Below are positions 57,240 through 64,000 of a stretch of 64,000 nucleotides of DNA, piece by piece (position 1 is the stretch's first letter; each line of letters begins with the position of its first letter). The notes beneath the pieces were generated by a model. The model saw nothing but the letters and a program-made list of their open reading frames with translations. It did not search any database and was not told the DNA's origin. Origin of the DNA: Acanthosepion pharaonis (lineage: Eukaryota > Mollusca > Cephalopoda > Sepiida > Sepiidae). Both the position numbers and the translations under genes were made by a program. The stretch lies in the NCBI GenBank assembly GCA_903632075.3, contig CAHIKZ030001780.1:1218501-1282500 (forward strand). Direction: 5' to 3'.

Positions 57240-58665
57240 ACATATTTTCCTCTGATATGAAGTGGAGTGATTATGCTGAATCAATTACTATATCTACTGC
57301 TAGGAAAGTCTGTTCTCAGTGCCGTGCCAGGCTATTCTTCTTGTGAAAAACCTTCTTGTATATTTATAAATCTATCATTCATCAGTGCATTGACTATTGC
57401 TGCCATATCTGGTCTGGAGCTCCTACTATACAGGGTGCACTTGAAAATGAAAATAACACTGACATCTCATTTTATAAAAATTACACAAAAATATCATGAA
57501 ATACTAAGGAGTAAATTTATTCAATAAAATCCCCATTGGCTTCTAGATGACATCAGAATCTTGCAACTCTTCTAGATGGTCTACTTGTTTAAGTTTGTGA
57601 ATGCTGCCATAATCCTTGCTTTCAGTTTATCTTTGGTGTTACAAGGAGTTTTGTTGGTCTTCCATACAACTGCACACCACACAGTTAGGCAGCTAGATGT
57701 AAGGGGTGATGTGGTCACAGAAATTGTCTGACAGTCTGGGTTCTCCTGCTTGTGTGGCATAATGCAGAATATCCTGTTGCCAGACATATGGGCTGTCAGC
57801 AACCACCCTCTTGACACAGTGCAGCACTATCTCCTCAAGGCACTTGATATAGGCCTCTGTGTTGAGTTTGAGGCCCTTTGGGAAGATGAATAGAGCCACA
57901 ATGTTGCCATCACTTGTGATCACTCCAAACACCATAATGTTGACTGGGTATATCATCCAACCTTTTTTGAATACTCTACACTGCTCTGAAATGTTTGTAT
58001 TGGAGCTTCCAGCATAAATACCAATCAGTACATCAGTCTATTTCCAAATTTCTGGTGGAGTAAATTGTGTCATGGTGATTTTTTTCTCACAGATGGTTCC
58101 CATCTGACCCTACCATACTGCACAATTGACAAAATCAAAAACAAACAATGGGCATGCATGAAGTTGAAAATATATTTACCCACTGCACCCTGTATATCTT
58201 GAGATTCCTGACAAAATTCAAAGAAGGGCCTGTAATATAATTGATCCTGATCTGGCATCTCAAATTCAGTCATTTTCTCACTGATGTGATGGGCCTTCAC
58301 TTGATCTTTTTCCCAGCACTTGTACTGATGAGCTGTTCTCTTTGATGCCTTGACTACATGAATTTAAACATGATGCTAGATTGGCAACTAAGTTTTCACC
58401 TTTTTATATTGGTTCTAGCTAGATGCAACCATCAGTTCTATTCTAATAGTTTGTTTTCTCACACTTTTCACCTGTGGAACTCCTGATTTCTTGTTTCCCT
58501 GCAATCTACAATCTTCAAAACTTTAAATGCAACATCAATCGCCATCTTCTGTCTTCCTGAATGCTGTTCCCTTATTGTCCCCTTTGTCACTTCTCACTAA
58601 AGTCGTCCCATTTTCTTTCACCCCCCTTAACCTCCTGTGTCTTAGTGGCATTATTATGCAAATTT
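57240..58665 (+). pseudogene. LINE-A1 RT C-terminal relic carrying a mariner insertion
   Basis: 57,290-57,430: tactgctaggaaagtctgtt, CIDYCCHIWSGAPT in a shifted frame (about 57,385-57,428). It resumes at 58,193: YLEIPDKIQRRACNIIDPDL, QIQSFSH, then DELFSLMP-like, CNHQFYSNSLFSHTFHLWNS and tail ctcctgtgtcttagtggcat. The two halves join without loss at the TA target. Confidence 0.85.
57431..58192 (-). mobile_element. Mariner/IS630-type element, 762 bp, internally deleted
   Basis: Ends CAGGGTGCA...TGCACCCTG flanked by TA (57,429-57,430; 58,193-58,194). Minus strand: MTQFTPPEIW start at about 58,072, deletion of the DNA-binding part, then MVFGVITSDGNIVALFIFPK, GLKLNTEAYIKCLEEIVLH, DSPYVWQQDILHYATQ (second Asp in QQD), a shifted NFCDHITPYI, and TNKTPCNTKDKLKARIMAAF. 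Same family as 44,826. Stops and frameshifts abolish coding. Confidence 0.9.
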
Positions 58666-59451
58666 TATGTTATATTAAAAACTTGTGGAAAATTGAACAA
58701 CAAAATGGGAAAAAAAATCCTATATGATGCAATTCATCAAGTGAAAAAATTTCTTTAGACTAAAAAATGTTTTTATTGATAAAATCATACAACAAACGAC
58801 ATAATAATTATCAATGTCTATTTATATATTTCCTGTCCCATCTACAGTGAAAAGGAAAGTAAATCAACCTATTAAATTTATGAGTGATTACTTCCTTTAA
58901 TAATTTTAATAATCTATACAAATAAACTATTCATCTGCATTGAATAGAATTACTTCCCAAGCATAATGAACCGTTTAATCAAATTCTGCTAATACTACAT
59001 GACTTAGAATGCAGTTGTATTTGTTCAAGATTTTCATGTATCCTTCATGTGAAGCATTCAGATACCTTTGTTTATTAAGGGATCATCTTACTTCAAATTT
59101 ATCTTTAAACAAACTTTGTCATCACTATCTTTGTCATTCTGTTGCTAATCTTTTTCTTCCAAGAGATATTTCTATTTCACTGTTATATTAATCACATAAA
59201 AATTTTAACATTTTTTAATGAAATGATATTGAGCAAAAAGCAATTTATATAATACCAAGAGTAATCAATGAATCATAGTATTGAATATCTAAGAAATATA
59301 AAGAGGACACGTTAATTAAATGGTTCATTGGTCTCTATTTTAGTTGTGAATTCTTTATCTCTGCTTAATTGAATCTCTGTACATTGTTTCAAATCTTTTG
59401 TTTCCTTGCATCTCATGATTAAAACTTTCTAACAAGTGCCATCATTTTTTA
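58666..59451. other. Unassigned AT-rich sequence
   Basis: A 60-codon frame at 59,009-59,191 has no recognisable motif. Nothing else seen. Confidence 0.35.
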
Positions 59452-60016
59452 TGGCATGGGTACACAAGTATATATATTCATGAATTATTCACACAAAAAC
59501 AAATGCAAAGGTTAATGATTTAATTGGCGAGAAATCCATCGTCGCAAACAATTCAAATAATATACAAAAACCTCCGAATCAGAAAATTTACCAGTAAAAA
59601 ATTCGTATATCACCATATTTGTACATGAACGCACAACTGTAAAAAATTTAAAATCAAACTCAGCGTTGCTACTGCGCGCTCCAAAAACAATAACTCATTT
59701 CCAATAGCATTTTCGGATACAACAATACATATATTTTCGTTGTCCTCTTATTACTAAGAGAAAAAACAAGAACAACATCTATTCCATACCAGAAGATGTC
59801 TGTAGGAACAGACGAAAGCTTGTAGTAAAAATAAGAACTAATACGGCAGAAATTTATAGAAACAAGGATCTTTTCATTCATAACGGATTTGGAGGTTTTT
59901 GTATATTATTTGAATTGTTTGCGACGATGGATTTCTCACCAATTAAATCATTAACCTTTGCATTTGTTTTGTGTGAATAATTCATGAATTTGTAAATTGA
60001 TTGCACGTTTATCATA

Positions 60017-60065
<49 letters not shown>

Positions 60066-60088
60066 CATGGATACACTAGTATATATAC
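59452..60088. repeat. Foldback element with ~104-bp arms
   Basis: Arms at 59,476-59,580 and 59,886-59,989 are inverted and nearly identical (words gaaatccatcgtcgcaaaca, ttcatgaattattcacaca). Flanking words tggcatgggtacacaagtat (59,452) and tggcatggatacactagtat (60,063) form a direct repeat outside the arms. The interior holds a hairpin GTCTG (59,798-59,802)/CAGAC (59,809-59,813) followed by GAAA. (TA)n lies at 60,019-60,062. Confidence 0.85.
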
Positions 60089-60199
60089 ATATATATATAT
60101 ATATTTTTTTTTTTTTCAAACATATATTGTTAAATATAATAGACAGCAAATGTCTATAATGTTTGATCATGAGCCATTCAAAGCTACATATAGTGGCTT

Positions 60200-60330
60200 T
60201 AGTTTTGGGAGAAAATAACGACAAAAACTGCTCAACATTTGGATATTTTTTATGATGCTGTTCCTCAAATCTAACCTTTCGGCTCACATGAGACATCATC
60301 AGAGTAGTCATATGGATATTACAATAGAGA
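60200..60330 (-). other. PLE/SINE-like tail with CTGATGA...GAAA
   Basis: On the minus strand CTGATGA (60,302-60,296) is followed by a spacer with CTCA/TGAG pairing and GAAA (60,280-60,277). The open frame through it (TLMMSHVSRKVRFEEQHHKK) is probably incidental. Confidence 0.45.
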
Positions 60331-60659
60331 TGTTCATCATCAAAGATGACATCCTGTTATATTTACATGGATGATTGATATATGATGATAAATGTCATGG
60401 AATAGCAGACACAGATCATAAATTTGTAATGCAGTTCTATGATGTTGTAGATGACCATGCAAGAGAAAGAAATGTTATCAACAGAATCATGTGTTAGATA
60501 TGCATTGTAATATGTTGTGACTAGTCTGAAATATTGTTGAGTTTGGCCTGCTTTGTTTTCATGTAGATGGCCTCTAATATCTTAAGCTTGTATTTACTGT
60601 GTGTATGTGTGAGTATTGCTGTATTATCAACTAATATCTGTCTAATATTATGTACATGG

Positions 60660-60905
60660 CTATGTTGTAGTAAAATCAATATAAATCACACAATTAAATC
60701 CCCTACAAAAAATCAATGTAGTGTATCAATTTACATGCCTTTTCAGGGATTGCATCTCTGATACTAATAATAAACCCACTACATATATTGGTTTTATTAC
60801 AACCACACTCTCCGATAGACTTACCTGTCACCTTCCTGATCTCAGTTCCATTAAACAACATTTCTTAGAAAAACATAGTCATGTACATAATATTAGATAT
60901 TAGTT
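60660..60905 (+). pseudogene. Penelope-like GIY-YIG fragment
   Basis: Plus strand: lead NHTIKSPTKNQCSV, then DTNNKPTTYIGFITTTLSDR, LTCHLPDLSSIKQHFLEKH. YIG...T(L)..R(L)..H is the GIY-YIG core of a third PLE subtype. Short and isolated. Confidence 0.65.
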
Positions 60906-61022
60906 GATAACACAACAATAGTCACATATACACACAGTAAAATAAATTTAATTTACGAAGAAGTCTTCTGAAAAGTGAATGTAATTCCACAAAACTCAGA
61001 GTAAAGACAAAATAAATGAGCA

Positions 61023-61310
61023 TACAAGATCTGATCAAAAAGTATCATGACTGTTGCTCTGGTAATGGAACTAAAATTTACAAAATGAAGCCGCTTGGCA
61101 CAGATTGACTGGTAAACACTGTCATGCATATGTACTTTCATTGTTTCTTGCAGTGCTTGGAAGGAAAGTGTGTACAGTCTGATCATCTCACCACACCACA
61201 GAGAATACATCAGTGACCTCAGAACTCATCCCTTGTGACTTTTTCCTCTTCAAAAATCAAATCGCACTTTTGTAGTAATGTCACTTTATACTTTGTGTGA
61301 GTGCTGTGGA
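61023..61310 (+). mobile_element. Internally deleted mariner-like element
   Basis: Left end tacaagatctgatcaaaaag, then tatcatgactgttgct; the same end as the complement at 37,019. About 210 bp in, one frame reads PCDFFLFKNQI, the (P)CDFFLFPKI block around the third catalytic residue of mariner transposases. The region between is absent. The right end is not seen. Confidence 0.75.
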
Positions 61311-61919
61311 GACAACAAATTAAAATTAATTTCATTGTGTTTTTTGATTGACAGCTAAACACACAGCTTTTTGTATTGGTGACACACTTTTTAAAAATAA
61401 TTTTTTGCAACGCATTAAGTTTCATTAACCAATATAGAATTCAAAATGTATAGAGAATGAAATAATTCAATGAAAAAATTAATAATGAAATAACAGCTAA
61501 TTAATTGTACAAATGTGTTGCCAGACTAAAATGCTAGCCTGTCAAATACTAATGTCTAGCCCCTGTCAAGGCTGACTATGGATGTAACAGCTTTTCACTG
61601 TTATCCCTATGAAAATTGTAAAATAGCTATTTACTCACCCACTCTCTTTCCTATCAACACTCATAACATGCTAATAAGGAAACATTTTTTGTCAATCTCC
61701 CTGTCATTGAGATAGTGCAGGGAGAAATGGATTCATACCTTTACAAAGAGAATTAGCCTTAAGCAAACACTTATTATGATGAAAGACTAATTGGGTTCTT
61801 TCATAAAAATCCCTGTTAAGAAAGTGTCTGAGAAAGTATTTAAGAATTGGCCAAAATTTCTATAAATGTTAGCCCAAAAAGCCTGAATCTCTTTCACAAA
61901 ATATTAAATCAATAAATAT
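61311..61919. other. Unassigned sequence
   Basis: 61,720-61,770 (ggattcatacctttacaaag) may be a scrap of SINE-T tail on the minus strand. Nothing else seen. Confidence 0.35.
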
Positions 61920-62205
61920 TATGACTGCATGAATTCAAGTATACTACTAGGTATCATTGTTTTACTGTTGTAATAAATCTAACCACAAATTCTATTCTAA
62001 TATTTTTTTCCCGTGCTTCACATTTGTAAAATTCTCTTTCAATTTCTTGCTTCCTTGCCACTTACAATGTTCAAAAATTACATCGGTTGCTATCTGCTGT
62101 CTGAAATCTGTTCCCATATTGTCCTTTCTCCTCAATAAAGTTCCCAGTAACCTTGCTTCCTATTGGCATTATTGCCTTGATTGGGGTGTAATGATTTTAA
62201 AAAAG
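61920..62205 (+). mobile_element. LINE-A1 3' end
   Basis: ttgtaataaatctaaccaca, then FSRASHL(X)NSLSISCFLATYN-type peptides in shifted frames, ending in the tail cattattgccttgattgggg. Confidence 0.75.
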
Positions 62206-62560
62206 TAATGAAAACTGTATTGTGCACCTGTGATATTTTTAGTAGGAATCCTTTTGATATTAGATGCAACTGCAAGAGACAACTGAAAATTGTGACAGAG
62301 AAGAAATTAACATTCTGTGAGAAAGTCAAACTGGGTCATTATAGCTTTGGTAGGGAGGGAGCACATTTCTCTGACATCTGCAAATACTTCTGTAAATCTT
62401 TTATAACTTATAGAATCCTCATGATCATAATCCACGTGCTGATAATAATCCAAAGACATTTCACTTCAACAGATTTAAATAATCTGTAAATCATCAAGTC
62501 CAACAACTTTTTATATAAATATCATAAAATATTATTTCTTTTTTCTGCCATAGCATGTCA
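62206..62560. other. Unassigned open frame
   Basis: A 102-codon frame at 62,181-62,489 contains TEKKLTFCEKVKLGHYSFG, loosely like a transposase DNA-binding lead, but I cannot assign it. Confidence 0.3.
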
Positions 62561-62567
62561 TTAAGCA

Positions 62568-62890
62568 ATGTTAACCCTGGTTGGTACCTGGATGAGTGAC
62601 CGCTTGTGAATACCAAGTGCTGTAACCTTGGATGTGCAGTGGCATAAAGGGCACATGGGTACATCACATTGAAACACTGGTTTCAGTACAATCACTAAAA
62701 TTAAGCAATCTCAAGTGTGGTCAATACCTAGATGGGTGACCACTTGTGAATACCAATCTGTGCAAAGTTAAGTAATTTCAACTCTGGTCAGTACTTAGAT
62801 GGGTGACCGCTTGGGAATAGCAGGTGTTGTAAGCTTAGATGTACAGCTGGTATAAAAGGCCACATATGTATGAGGCTTGCTTAGCCAATT
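62568..62890 (+). mobile_element. Three tandem 5S-derived units
   Basis: Unit 1 (about 62,568-62,660) and unit 2 (about 62,662-62,755) each carry gttaagcaat-like, gatg(a/g)gtgacc and gtgaatacca words. Unit 3 (about 62,756-62,890) carries taagtaatttcaactctggt, agatgggtgaccgcttggga and ggtgttgtaagct. Units 1 and 3 are followed by short ggatgtgcag/agatgtacag linkers with no clear tRNA module. Confidence 0.8.
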
Positions 62891-63007
62891 AAAAACAAAC
62901 AACACAAAAAAAAATAACAGAATGCTTTTCTCTGTTGTATTTCATTTTCTGTTGAAGCTTAAATAAAAGTGAAACATGTTAAATTTATAAACATTTCCTG
63001 TTTTTTT

Positions 63008-63009
<2 letters not shown>

Positions 63010-63066
<57 letters not shown>
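63010..63066. repeat. (TA)n array
   Basis: About 28 TA units, abutting the IS630-type relic. Confidence 0.97.
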
Positions 63067-63073
<7 letters not shown>

Positions 63074-63703
63074 CCAAATGGTGTAACTGCGTAATTATTC
63101 ATCCCACAAAATGTTTAATATCTAAAAACCACTAAAATAATTGAGTTTCTTTTTTTTCAAGGATTTCACATAAGATATTTAGCCATCTTGAGACTATTTT
63201 TCATAAGAATCACTGAAAGACCCTTGTAGTTATTCAGCTAAAAAGAGAGCAGGTTAAAATTGTTTTGTGTCAGACCAACTGTCTTTCCAACTGAGCAATG
63301 ATGAGAGGAAAAAGTTCATTCAGGCCTTCAGTAATGGCACCAACATTAATACTCTGGCTTCCATCTTCAAAGTCCATTCAAGAACCATCAAGAGAACGGT
63401 GAATTAAGTTTTAAAAAGAGGAAACAATAGAGAAGAAAACTGGATCAGGAGGTTACAACAGGAAGAGGAATCATCATTTCAACATAACCAAAGAGATCAA
63501 TTAGAAAAGATCCAACTTAATCCATAAGACTGGCATGTGAGAGAGGAGTTTCAGTTATGAGCAGTTAAAAAAGACTTGAAAATGAAATCATATGTGAAAC
63601 CAGTAAGGCACCTTGTTACTCCAGAACAGAAAGTTAGAAGGTTAAAGAAGGCAAAGATCATCTTGAATAAGTTGAAAAATGATCCTGGAACAATATATAT
63701 TTG
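63067..63703 (+). pseudogene. IS630/Tc1-type transposase N-terminal relic
   Basis: Probable left end at the edge of the (TA)n array (aaaattatccaaatggtgta). Coding remnants in order: FQLSNDERKKFIQAFSNG (helix-turn-helix start), LASIFKVHSRTIKRTV (recognition helix), then VKKDLKMKSYVKPVRHLVTP, EQKVRRLKKAKIILNKLKND. It stops just before the region where the first catalytic Asp would lie. Catalytic core and right end absent, several stops. Confidence 0.8.
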
Positions 63704-64000
63704 AACTTTATTTCAATACTTCATGAGCTTCCAATCCTTGGCTATGATTAATTAATGATGAACATGACATTTTCGTTTATGATCGATTTCATCATGATAC
63801 TTTTGTTAAACTTAAAGAGTAATTATGCATTCTTATTGCCAATAGTCCAATAGTGTTATAAAAGCCTTGGAGAATTCCAGTAAGATATCTTTAATCATTT
63901 CTAAGTTAAATGGTGTGTAACCTAACAAATAAACAATTTTGCTTTTACACTCAATCTATATCTTCCAACAGGTTTAGTTAAATAATTTAAACATACTATA
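63704..64000. other. Unassigned AT-rich sequence
   Basis: No gene or repeat recognised. Confidence 0.35.

Overview
Eukaryotic, AT-rich, repeat-dominated DNA with no host gene that I can support. The repeat phrases suggest a lophotrochozoan, most likely an octopod cephalopod: long (TA)n arrays, CTAT/TGTC arrays, CR1/jockey-like LINE 3' ends with recurring CHIW(S/A)GA peptides, many Penelope-like elements (PLEs) and a 5S rRNA/tRNA composite SINE. That assignment rests on memory of cephalopod repeats, not on a search.

Family labels used below are mine. LINE-A1: CHIWSGAP...LEILDKIQ peptides and a 3' tail reading roughly gccttgcttggggtgaaatg. LINE-A2: CHIWAGA...SSLDRVQ peptides, 3' tail rich in ggccttgtacagggtgaacc. 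LINE-B: RTE-like or endonuclease-RT type with YADD and GHI(M/I)(R/K)(K)EG peptides. LINE-D: C-terminal restriction-like endonuclease type. SINE-5S: 5S rRNA head, tRNA-like module, tail. SINE-T: the tRNA module and tail without 5S. SINE-H: tRNA-like head and a tail carrying CTGANGA...GAAA.

Layout. 1-330 is a GC-rich, hairpin-rich block unlike the rest. From 330 to about 17 kb interspersed repeats are sparse: minisatellites, microsatellites, a few LINE/SINE/PLE relics and long unique AT-rich stretches that could be intronic or intergenic. From about 17 kb to the end the DNA is a mosaic of truncated LINE-A1/A2/B 3' ends in both orientations, SINEs, PLE GIY-YIG fragments (5.8, 25.7, 43.7, 45.6, 52.5 and 60.8 kb) and Tc1/mariner relics (26.4, 36.7, 38.3, 44.8, 52.9, 57.4, 61.0 and 63.1 kb), stitched together by (TA)n arrays.

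The best preserved mobile element is a 1,457-bp Tc1-like transposon at 52,922-54,378 with TA target duplications and about 210-bp IR/DR-type terminal repeats. Its transposase is frameshifted. Its terminal repeat resembles, from memory, fish and lamprey Tc1 elements, so horizontal transfer is worth testing. Other points of interest are a degenerate hammerhead-ribozyme-like motif downstream of a PLE relic (44,664-44,723), an insertion whose empty site restores the LINE frame (57,431-58,192), two large foldbacks (32.76 and 59.45 kb), a perfect 27-bp hairpin inside LINE-D, and an unclassified repeat in two copies (7.2 and 51.2 kb). All protein-coding relics are broken, so the window acts as a graveyard of transposons rather than a gene cluster.
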